Origin: CBDUXZ01 sp965371325 [NCBI: uncultured bacterium]
GTDB lineage: Bacteria > JAUYMQ01
Direction: 5' to 3'
DNA: 7,366 nt
Assembly (NCBI GenBank): GCA_965371325.1
Contig: CBDUXZ010000090.1
Location: 1-7,366, forward strand
Shown here: positions 1 to 4,667 of the stretch, piece after piece
Numbering within the stretch: the stretch's first letter is position 1
Layout: the number at the start of each line of letters is the position of its first letter
The notes under the pieces: model-generated
What the model was told of the DNA's origin: nothing
Seen by the model: the letters and a program-made list of their open reading frames with translations, nothing else
The model's database searches: none
Made by a program: the position numbers and the translations under genes

Positions 1-485
1 CCGTTCAGGACCCAGTCGCTCCCGTCGCGGCGGGCGCGTGTGCGCATGCCCGATGGGTTGGAACCGAAATCCGCCTCGGTGAGGCCGAAGCAGCCGATCT
101 TCTCCCCCCGCGCCATGGCGGGTAGCCAGCGCGTGCGCTGCTCTTCAGTCCCGAAGGTGAGGATCGGATACATGCAGAGCGCCCCCTGGACGCTCGCAAA
201 GCTCCTGAGGCCGCTGTCGCCGCGCTCGAGCTCCTGCATGACGAGCCCATAGGCGATGTTCGACATGGCGGCGCAGCCGTAGCCCGACAGATTAGCTCCG
301 AAAACACCGAGCTTGGCCACTTCCGGAACGAGGTCCATCGGGAAGGTCCCGGCGCGGTTGTGCTCCTCGACGACTGGAAGAAAAGACGACTCGACCCACT
401 CTCCGACTGTTCGCCGGGCGGCGCGCTCCTCCGGTGTCAGAAGCGTTTCGATGTCGTAGAAATCGGGTGCTTCAAAGCCTTTCAT
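1..485 (-). CDS. gcdH: glutaryl-CoA dehydrogenase, N-terminal part (cut by window edge)
   Basis: This is the first 161 residues of an acyl-CoA dehydrogenase-family flavoprotein, best matching glutaryl-CoA dehydrogenase, which oxidises glutaryl-CoA to crotonyl-CoA (or glutaconyl-CoA in non-decarboxylating forms) in lysine, tryptophan and aromatic degradation. Visible signatures are the N-terminal helical domain with LLTPEERAAR (15-24), the family block ELERGDSGLRSFASVQG (85-101), whose Arg94-Ser95 corresponds to the pair contacting the substrate carboxylate in the human enzyme, and the flavin/substrate block CFGLTEADFGSNPSGM (132-147). The catalytic Glu and the C-terminal domain lie beyond position 1, so decarboxylating and non-decarboxylating forms cannot be separated. 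The ATG at 483-485 is the only good start: GGAG (492-495) lies 6 bases upstream. The gene overlaps the end of the upstream hydrolase gene by 14 bases, so translation is probably coupled. A general short-chain acyl-CoA dehydrogenase is the alternative, but the GDSGLRS block argues for GcdH. Confidence 0.85.
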   Translation of the reverse strand, partial: MKGFEAPDFYDIETLLTPEERAARRTVGEWVESSFLPVVEEHNRAGTFPMDLVPEVAKLGVFGANLSGYGCAAMSNIAYGLVMQELERGDSGLRSFASVQGALCMYPILTFGTEEQRTRWLPAMARGEKIGCFGLTEADFGSNPSGMRTRARRDGSDWVLN

Positions 486-1338
486 GATGCACTCCGGCGT
501 AACGCCCTTCCGCGCCCACGGCTGATGGCCCCGGGGCGTGGCGGCGTAGAAACGGCGCAACAAGCTGGTTGAACGCCCCGGCGCGCTCCTCCTGCGGGAA
601 GTGCCCGCAATCATCGAAGATATGGAGCTTCGCGCCGGGGATATCGCGTGAGAAAAGCGCAGCGTGAGCAACCGGGACAATCCGGTCCTTCGCCCCCCAG
701 ACGATGAGTGTCGGGACGCGGCACGGGACGGGGCCGGGCGCGGCGTCGAAATCCACCCTGCGAATGGTACGAAGCGCGGCGACGCGGCCCTCGGACCTCT
801 GCAGGGGCGCCAGGTAATTCGTGACGATCTCTCCGCTCACCTGCGCGGAATCGTAGTAGACAAAGATCCGGAGTATCAGGTCAACGGTGAAGCGGGTCAT
901 CGTGGCCATGAGCAGCTCGCCGATCCCCCGTATCGCCATCAGGCGGAAGATGAAGAAGCGCTCCCCACGGGGCTGGTAGCCCACGGCATCGACGAGAACG
1001 AGGCTTGAGACGCGCTCCGGAGAAGACGTCGCAAGGGTATAGGCAACACCACCCCCCATGGAATTGCCGATCAGCGCTCCCCGCGGGGCGCCGATCGCGT
1101 CCATGAAGGCGCCGAGCCACTTTGCGAATCCCGGAAGATCGTAGTCGAAGTCAGGCGGCTTCTCGCTGGCGCCACAACCGGGGAGATCCACCGCCACAAC
1201 TCGGAAGTCTTTGCGAAGAGCCGGGATGGTGTCGCGCCACGTATGGACCTGCGAGGTGAAACCGTGCACGAGGATGACAACGGGGCCTTTTCCCTCATCC
1301 TGGTAATGGCACCTGACGCCGTTGACCTCGATCTCCAA
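472..1338 (-). CDS. alpha/beta-hydrolase fold enzyme (TTG start)
   Basis: This 288-residue cytoplasmic hydrolase belongs to the alpha/beta-hydrolase superfamily. The oxyanion-hole motif HGFTSQVHTW begins at His25, the nucleophile elbow GNSMGG places the catalytic Ser at 93, the acid is probably Asp218 in WGAKD, and the base is His246 in DDCGHFPQEE. A cap domain fits between residues about 122 and 200. Length and motifs suit the group holding C-C bond hydrolases (MhpC/BphD-like), esterases and epoxide hydrolases; a Ser nucleophile makes a haloalkane dehalogenase or epoxide hydrolase unlikely. The substrate cannot be read from sequence. The start is TTG at 1336-1338, because GGAGG (1345-1349) lies 6 bases upstream and no in-frame ATG or GTG fits the conserved N-terminus. 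It begins 36 bases after the M28 peptidase stop and overlaps gcdH by 14 bases, so it is the middle gene of an apparent operon. It may act on a CoA-ester or aromatic breakdown intermediate beside gcdH (inference). Confidence 0.85.
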   Translation of the reverse strand: MEIEVNGVRCHYQDEGKGPVVILVHGFTSQVHTWRDTIPALRKDFRVVAVDLPGCGASEKPPDFDYDLPGFAKWLGAFMDAIGAPRGALIGNSMGGGVAYTLATSSPERVSSLVLVDAVGYQPRGERFFIFRLMAIRGIGELLMATMTRFTVDLILRIFVYYDSAQVSGEIVTNYLAPLQRSEGRVAALRTIRRVDFDAAPGPVPCRVPTLIVWGAKDRIVPVAHAALFSRDIPGAKLHIFDDCGHFPQEERAGAFNQLVAPFLRRHAPGPSAVGAEGRYAGVHHERL

Positions 1339-1344
1339 AGTGGC

Positions 1345-1349
1345 CCTCC
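1345..1349 (-). promoter_or_regulatory. Shine-Dalgarno fixing the TTG start of the hydrolase
   Basis: GGAGG on the minus strand ends 6 bases before TTG at 1336-1338. The nearby ATG at 1356-1358 is in another frame, so this site decides in favour of the TTG start. Confidence 0.75.
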
Positions 1350-1374
1350 AGGGCGCATGCCAGACCAGCCGCCC

Positions 1375-2547
1375 CTAGGCCGTGTCCTGCAGCGCGTGGT
1401 CCAGCCGCCGGATGATCTGCTCCGCGAAGTCGGCCCCCTTTTTCACCGTGTCCATGTCAAGATTTTCGATCGTGTCGGTGTGCCAGTGCCAGTTGGGAAT
1501 TTGGTCGTCCTCGTCGAGCGCCATCAGGGTGAGGGCCCCATAACCGCGGGCCGTCGGCACCAGGGCGTCGAAGTAGGCCCGCCTGTAGGAGTGGGGCGTG
1601 ACGTCCTGAAACGGGGCGGATCGGGCCGTCTGCTCCGCGAGATGAATGAGTGTCGGCGAGTAAGGAAAGAACTTGATCATCCCCTCGCCCGTGCAGTACC
1701 GAAGCCTGCCCGATCCGATACCGTCGATGTTCAGAAAGTAGGTTCGTTCGGGCGGAAGCTCGTGGGCGTGGTTGAGGAGGAAATGTCTCTGCCCGGTCAG
1801 GCCCACCTCCTCGCATCCGTTCGCAAGGAACCACATATCAAGCCCCTTCGGCGGCGCCTTTGCGAACCGATCCGCGAGCGCCAGCATCGCCGCGACCCCC
1901 GAGGCATTGTCATTGGCTCCGTTGACATACTCGCCCCGTACCTCCCGGTCCACCATGATGGCGACCCCGACCATGAGGTAGACGGTCCCAAGGACCTGAA
2001 AGGCGTCGAGCAGGAAACCGTCGCCGTTGAAGGTACGAATGAAAAAGATCAGCGTGAGGCCCACCTGGATTACGAGGGAGGAGAGAAACGAGCTGCGGAA
2101 GTGCCTGACCAGGGCAGGCGTATAGGGGAGCCCCGTCCGGCTCGTGTCGTAATGGCAGGTCACGACGACGCGGGTGCCGGGCTTCTCCATGGGGAGGCGT
2201 CCGACGACGTTCTGGGAGGGGTGCTTGGGAAGAAACTGGCCCAGCCCCTCGAATCGGGTGGTGTGCTCGGCCCAGTTGAAAAAAAGGCAGAGCAGCGCGA
2301 TCAGGAAGGCGAGGAACGGAGAAGCTGCGGAGATGAAGCTGGCCAGGATGAAGCCCGAGAACATGAGGGCGTAGACCCAGGACCAGGTCGTATGCGAGAA
2401 AAAACGCTCCTCTTCGGCTTCCAGTCCCATGCCTTTGAGGCGCCCCACCAGGAGATCCGCCGCCTTGCGCTCCTCCTCGGTGGTGGAACCTCTGTGGGGA
2501 AGCGCGCAGAGGGCCTCTATCTCCTTCCGGATTGCGTCGACGTTCAT
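1375..2547 (-). CDS. M28-family zinc metallopeptidase with four predicted membrane segments
   Basis: This 390-residue protein carries the M28 (aminopeptidase Y/PSMA-like) di-zinc ligand set: His132 in TCHYD, bridging Asp213 in NDNASG, the CEE pair with catalytic Glu246 and ligand Glu247, Asp275 in LNIDG, and His356 in HWHTDT. Members are mostly exo-peptidases or carboxypeptidases; the substrate here is unknown. Hydrophobic segments lie at about 57-73, 77-92, 154-171 and 183-199. The last two interrupt the catalytic domain between the first and second zinc ligands. No signal peptide is seen. Arg residues flank the outer ends of the segments, so the peptidase domain would face the cytoplasm by the positive-inside rule (inference). 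The ATG at 2545-2547 is preferred because AAGGGA sits just upstream. Longer in-frame starts up to 2736 would run through the phasin terminator and give an unconserved-looking leader. It is probably the first gene of the set with the hydrolase and gcdH. Confidence 0.85.
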   Translation of the reverse strand: MNVDAIRKEIEALCALPHRGSTTEEERKAADLLVGRLKGMGLEAEEERFFSHTTWSWVYALMFSGFILASFISAASPFLAFLIALLCLFFNWAEHTTRFEGLGQFLPKHPSQNVVGRLPMEKPGTRVVVTCHYDTSRTGLPYTPALVRHFRSSFLSSLVIQVGLTLIFFIRTFNGDGFLLDAFQVLGTVYLMVGVAIMVDREVRGEYVNGANDNASGVAAMLALADRFAKAPPKGLDMWFLANGCEEVGLTGQRHFLLNHAHELPPERTYFLNIDGIGSGRLRYCTGEGMIKFFPYSPTLIHLAEQTARSAPFQDVTPHSYRRAYFDALVPTARGYGALTLMALDEDDQIPNWHWHTDTIENLDMDTVKKGADFAEQIIRRLDHALQDTA

Positions 2548-2581
2548 GCGCGTCCCTTTTGACGGGGTTCTGTCAGGGATC

Positions 2582-2596
2582 GATGCCCCCGGCATC
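2582..2596 (-). other. small perfect hairpin in the peptidase leader
   Basis: GATGCC and GGCATC form a 6-bp stem around a 3-base loop, about 35 bases upstream of the M28 start and directly beside a run of seven C (seven G in the transcript, 2596-2602). It could shape translation or mRNA stability. It has no U-tract, so it is not a terminator. Confidence 0.35.
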
Positions 2597-2640
2597 CCCC
2601 CCTGTCCGAAGATCTGGTGAGTTATCGGGAAATCTTGGTC

Positions 2641-2669
2641 ACGGTAGCACCGGCTATGGGTTAATTCAA
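2641..2669 (-). promoter_or_regulatory. candidate sigma-70 promoter for the M28 peptidase operon
   Basis: TTGAAT (2664-2669) and TACCGT (2641-2646) are separated by 17 bases on the minus strand. The site lies downstream of the phasin terminator and about 95 bases before the peptidase start. The -35 is fair and the -10 is weak, so this is a position-supported guess only. Confidence 0.35.
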
Positions 2670-2698
2670 CGGCGGGCGCCCATGCCATGCCCGAGGAG

Positions 2699-2730
2699 AA
2701 AAAACGGGGGCTCGAGAGAGTCCCCGTTTT
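2699..2730 (-). terminator. intrinsic terminator of the phasin-like gene
   Basis: On the minus strand AAAACGGGG pairs with CCCCGTTTT (2722-2730 with 2701-2709) around a 12-base loop, followed by an uninterrupted run of T reaching 2699. It lies about 80 bases past the phasin stop and upstream of the M28 peptidase, so it separates the two transcription units. Confidence 0.8.
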
Positions 2731-2757
2731 ACCCATAGAGAAAATCCGCCCCCCCGG

Positions 2758-2789
2758 GCTCCGGAGAAATATCCCCGGGTGCCCGGAGC
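2758..2789 (-). repeat. inverted repeat just after the phasin stop
   Basis: GCTCCGG (2758-2764) and CCGGAGC (2783-2789) are perfect 7-base complements with an 18-base spacer that itself holds the palindrome CCCGGG. The repeat sits 20 bases past the phasin stop and has no T-run. It may protect the mRNA 3' end ahead of the true terminator. Confidence 0.35.
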
Positions 2790-2808
2790 GGAATGGTTCA
2801 AATGAAAG

Positions 2809-3219
2809 TCAGGCCGAGGCCCGCGCCCGTGTTGCAGCCCAGCGCCTGGAGCGCCGGAGAGTGCCGACCTGCTTTTCCAGTGACCGAACCTTCTTGTTGA
2901 GCGCTTCCACATCCTTGCGCTCCGGAAGATTGAGCAGCCGGAAAACCTGTGTTACGCCCTCGTCGACCGTCTTCTCGACCTCACGGCGAGCGTTCTTGAT
3001 GCGGCCCGTCACGCCGTTCTTCTGAATGTCCTTCAGGAGCTTGTTGACCTGCTTCCTCCCCTCGCGCTCCGCCTTCTTGCCTCTGCGGACGAACTGCTTC
3101 TGGAGCTTCTCCGCGTCGCGCTGCAGCTTGGAGAGGGTGTCGGCCAGACGATCGAGATTTTCCTCGATGACCTTAGGGAGCGGCAGCTGGCTGCTCGCAT
3201 TTGCTCTGGCTTTCGCCAT
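2809..3219 (-). CDS. phasin-like (polyhydroxyalkanoate granule-associated family) basic protein
   Basis: This 136-residue protein is predicted to be almost wholly helical. The block VFRLLNLPERKDVEALNKKVRSLEKQV (92-118) is characteristic of the PhaF/PhaI phasin family, where a short LGLPTRDDV-like turn precedes a coiled coil used for oligomerisation. Residues about 17-65 form another amphipathic, heptad-like helix, the part that would lie on a granule or membrane surface. It is strongly basic: by hand count 36 Lys/Arg against 17 Asp/Glu, ending in an Arg-rich tail (122-133), which hints at nucleic-acid binding as in PhaF, though the AAKP-type repeats of PhaF are absent. The start is certain: a full AAGGAGGT (3227-3234) lies 7 bases before the ATG. 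It is a single-gene unit with its own promoter, structured leader and terminator. No PHA synthase is in the window, so PHA granules are inferred from the family only; a nucleoid or membrane-adaptor role is possible. Confidence 0.75.
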   Translation of the reverse strand: MAKARANASSQLPLPKVIEENLDRLADTLSKLQRDAEKLQKQFVRRGKKAEREGRKQVNKLLKDIQKNGVTGRIKNARREVEKTVDEGVTQVFRLLNLPERKDVEALNKKVRSLEKQVGTLRRSRRWAATRARASA

Positions 3220-3242
3220 GATTTAAACCTCCTTCTTCTCGG

Positions 3243-3275
3243 AAGCCGGCGCGTCCGTTGCTACGACGCCGGCTT
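3243..3275 (-). other. leader hairpin next to the phasin ribosome binding site
   Basis: AAGCCGGCG (3243-3251) and CGCCGGCTT (3267-3275) form a perfect 9-bp stem with a 15-base loop. It lies in the expected 5' leader of the phasin mRNA and ends only 8 bases before the AAGGAGGT element. It leaves the ribosome binding site open and could stabilise the message or act in control. Confidence 0.55.
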
Positions 3276-3305
3276 GTGAAAACCCTTTCACCCCCTTCCG
3301 GGGGT
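3276..3305 (-). other. pair of overlapping, mutually exclusive hairpins
   Basis: GTGAAA/TTTCAC (3276-3281 with 3286-3291) and ACCCCC/GGGGGT (3290-3295 with 3300-3305) each form a perfect 6-bp stem with a 4-base loop, and they share bases 3290-3291, so both cannot fully form at once. In the minus transcript the G+C-rich stem has a GGAA loop, a GNRA-type tetraloop. GTGAAA-N4-TTTCAC could equally be a DNA operator for a dimeric repressor of the phasin gene. Confidence 0.45.
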
Positions 3306-3339
3306 CGGCATATCGGCCTTCCTCGTACCGACTACGCAC

Positions 3340-3368
3340 TCAATAACACAGCGCGTTAAGAATGCCAA
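3340..3368 (-). promoter_or_regulatory. candidate sigma-70 promoter of the phasin-like gene
   Basis: TTGGCA (3363-3368), five of six to the -35 consensus, is followed after exactly 17 bases by TATTGA (3340-3345). This predicts a leader of roughly 110 bases containing the hairpins at 3243-3305. It lies in an AT-richer patch between fabH and the phasin gene. Confidence 0.5.
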
Positions 3369-3411
3369 CGGTTTTTTGCCGCAGTGTGTTAAACCATTGA
3401 TAAACAAGGCG

Positions 3412-3437
3412 AAAAAGAGCACCAAGGGAGAGCCTGG
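3412..3437 (-). terminator. fabH: possible weak terminator after fabH
   Basis: On the minus strand CCAGG (3433-3437) can pair with CCTTGG (3422-3427) with one bulged base, and a run of five T (3412-3416) follows after about five bases. The stem is short and the T-run displaced, so it is marginal. It lies about 25 bases after the fabH stop, where a terminator would be expected. Confidence 0.3.
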
Positions 3438-3462
3438 GAACGATGGGAAACGATGCCTGGGG

Positions 3463-4458
3463 TCACCAGCGGATGATGGCGGACCCCCATGTGAAGCCCG
3501 AGCCAAAGCCGGCCATGCAGAGCAGCTGACCCTCCTTCACGCGGCCCATCTCAAGCAGCTCATCGAGCAGGATGGGGATCGCCGCCGCGGAGGTGTTTCC
3601 ATACTTCTGGATGTTGTTGTAGAGCTTCGATTCGGGAATTCCGAGGGAACCAGCGACGAATTCGTTGATGCGCAGGTTGGCCTGGTGGAAGAGGAAGTGA
3701 TCGATGTCGTCGAGTGCGAGCTTGTTGTGCTGCAGCGACTCGTTGATCACCTCGGGGAGCTTCACCACGGCGTGCTTGAAGACCAGCCGTCCCTGCATCT
3801 TCGGGAAGACGGTGCCTTCCTCGAACATTTCCCGCGTAATCCTAACGGGGTGATTAGCCGACCCCGGATGTTCGAGCCAGAGCGCCTTGGCGTAGCGGCC
3901 GTCGGCGTGGAGGTGGATCGACATGATCCCCCGATCCTCGTCCGTTGCCTCGAGAATGATGGCCCCGGCTCCGTCCCCGAAGATCACGGATACGTCGCGG
4001 CCTCGATCAGAAATGTCCAGGCCCGTGGAGTGCACCTCGGTTCCCACGACCAGAATGCGCTGGTAGGCCTCAGAGCGGATGAAGCTGTGTGCCGTGGAGA
4101 GCGCGTAGAGGATTCCCGTGCACTGGCAGCGGACGTCCATGGCAGGCACACCGGGAATTCCGAGGGTGGCGTTCAGGAAGGCCGAGGTCCCCGGAAACTC
4201 GTGCTCAGGAGAGAGGGTCGCCAGGATGATCAGGTCGATGTCGTCGTTCTTGAGCCCGGCATCGGCGATCGCCTTCTTGGATGCCTCGGTTGCGAGGGCG
4301 AGGGCCCCCACACCGTCCTCGGTCCAGTAACGGGTCGAGATCCCGGTGCGCTGACGGATCCACTCGTCCGAGGTGTCCATACGCTGGGCGAGATCATTAT
4401 TCGTGACGCAGATAGAAGGAATCGCGCGTCCGGTTCCGATAATTCGGGCATTCGGCAT
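3463..4458 (-). CDS. fabH: 3-oxoacyl-ACP synthase III (KAS III), initiation condensing enzyme
   Basis: FabH condenses an acyl-CoA primer with malonyl-ACP to start fatty-acid synthesis in the cytoplasm. The 331-residue protein has the thiolase-fold Cys-His-Asn triad: Cys113 in RCQCTGILYAL, His258 in FHQANLRI and Asn288 in KYGNTSAA. The DTSDEWIRQRTGI block (28-40), GDGAGA (161-166) and the terminal GFGSGFTWGSAI loop are also present. It is about 14 residues longer than the 317-residue E. coli enzyme, mainly in a loop at about 188-220 between LHADG and the MQGRLVFK block, and has Gln-Cys where E. coli has Ala-Cys. These traits suggest a side branch of KAS III that might use another primer (inference). 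The ATG at 4456-4458 has GGAGG (4463-4467) 4 bases upstream; in-frame ATG/GTG further up would sit inside the leader structures. It stands alone, without fabD, fabG or acpP. OleA- or PqsD-like activity is a less likely alternative. Confidence 0.9.
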   Translation of the reverse strand: MPNARIIGTGRAIPSICVTNNDLAQRMDTSDEWIRQRTGISTRYWTEDGVGALALATEASKKAIADAGLKNDDIDLIILATLSPEHEFPGTSAFLNATLGIPGVPAMDVRCQCTGILYALSTAHSFIRSEAYQRILVVGTEVHSTGLDISDRGRDVSVIFGDGAGAIILEATDEDRGIMSIHLHADGRYAKALWLEHPGSANHPVRITREMFEEGTVFPKMQGRLVFKHAVVKLPEVINESLQHNKLALDDIDHFLFHQANLRINEFVAGSLGIPESKLYNNIQKYGNTSAAAIPILLDELLEMGRVKEGQLLCMAGFGSGFTWGSAIIRW

Positions 4459-4474
4459 GAAGCCTCCAAATAAC

Positions 4475-4505
4475 GGGGGCCTGCCCCCCCCTGGACATGT
4501 GGGGG
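4475..4505 (-). other. G/C-run alternative hairpins in front of the fabH ribosome binding site
   Basis: A run of eight C (4484-4491) lies between runs of five G at 4475-4479 and 4501-4505. In the fabH mRNA the G8 run can pair with the downstream C5 (4-base loop, ending 7 bases before GGAGG) or with the upstream C5, but not fully with both. Homopolymer runs of this kind are also prone to slippage. Confidence 0.4.
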
Positions 4506-4548
4506 CCGATGTCACCAGGGACGAACGGTCTTTATCGAAGGGGCCGCG

Positions 4549-4579
4549 CCGGCGAGGGTGATCCATGTCACGGCGCCGG
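4549..4579 (-). other. hairpin in the hflX-fabH gap
   Basis: CCGGCG (4549-4554) pairs with CGCCGG (4574-4579), and an inner GTGA/TCAC stem (4558-4561 with 4568-4571) closes a 6-base loop, with a small internal loop between the stems. No T-run follows on the minus strand, so it is more likely a leader structure of fabH than an hflX terminator. GTGA-N6-TCAC could also be an operator half-site pair. Confidence 0.4.
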
Positions 4580-4601
4580 TGTTACCCCCCGGCAGGCGGT
4601 A

Positions 4602-4630
4602 AAGCTCACATATCGATCTACGCGTGTCAA
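4602..4630 (-). promoter_or_regulatory. fabH: candidate fabH promoter
   Basis: A perfect -35 TTGACA lies at 4625-4630, 38 bases past the hflX stop. At 17 bases downstream the hexamer is GAGCTT, a poor -10, and neighbouring spacings are no better. Either an activator is needed, or fabH is partly read through from hflX, after which I see no terminator. Confidence 0.35.
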
Positions 4631-4667
4631 CGATTCAATGGGAAGGTGATGCAGCCTCCGCGGTGCG

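Noticed and set aside
1243-2562. Long plus-strand open frame (439 codons) opposite the M28 peptidase
   Set aside because: It is an antisense shadow: its translation is rich in Gly, Arg, Glu and Val without any recognisable motif, while the minus strand encodes an M28 enzyme with all zinc ligands.
2548-2736. 63-residue longer N-terminus for the M28 peptidase
   Set aside because: It would include the terminator of the upstream gene and has no good ribosome binding site. The ATG at 2545-2547 has one.
3436-3455. Tandem near-repeat GGGAACGAT/GGGAAACGAT after fabH
   Set aside because: There are only two imperfect copies of about ten bases with no further units, so it is probably chance or a small local duplication.
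3376-4473. Long plus-strand open frame (365 codons) opposite fabH
   Set aside because: The minus strand carries an intact Cys-His-Asn condensing enzyme. The plus frame has low-complexity, motif-free sequence typical of GC-rich antisense frames.
4459-4566. 36-residue longer N-terminus for FabH
   Set aside because: The extension is Pro/Arg/Gly-rich, overlaps leader hairpins and is absent from the family. MPNARIIGTG is a normal FabH start with GGAGG upstream.
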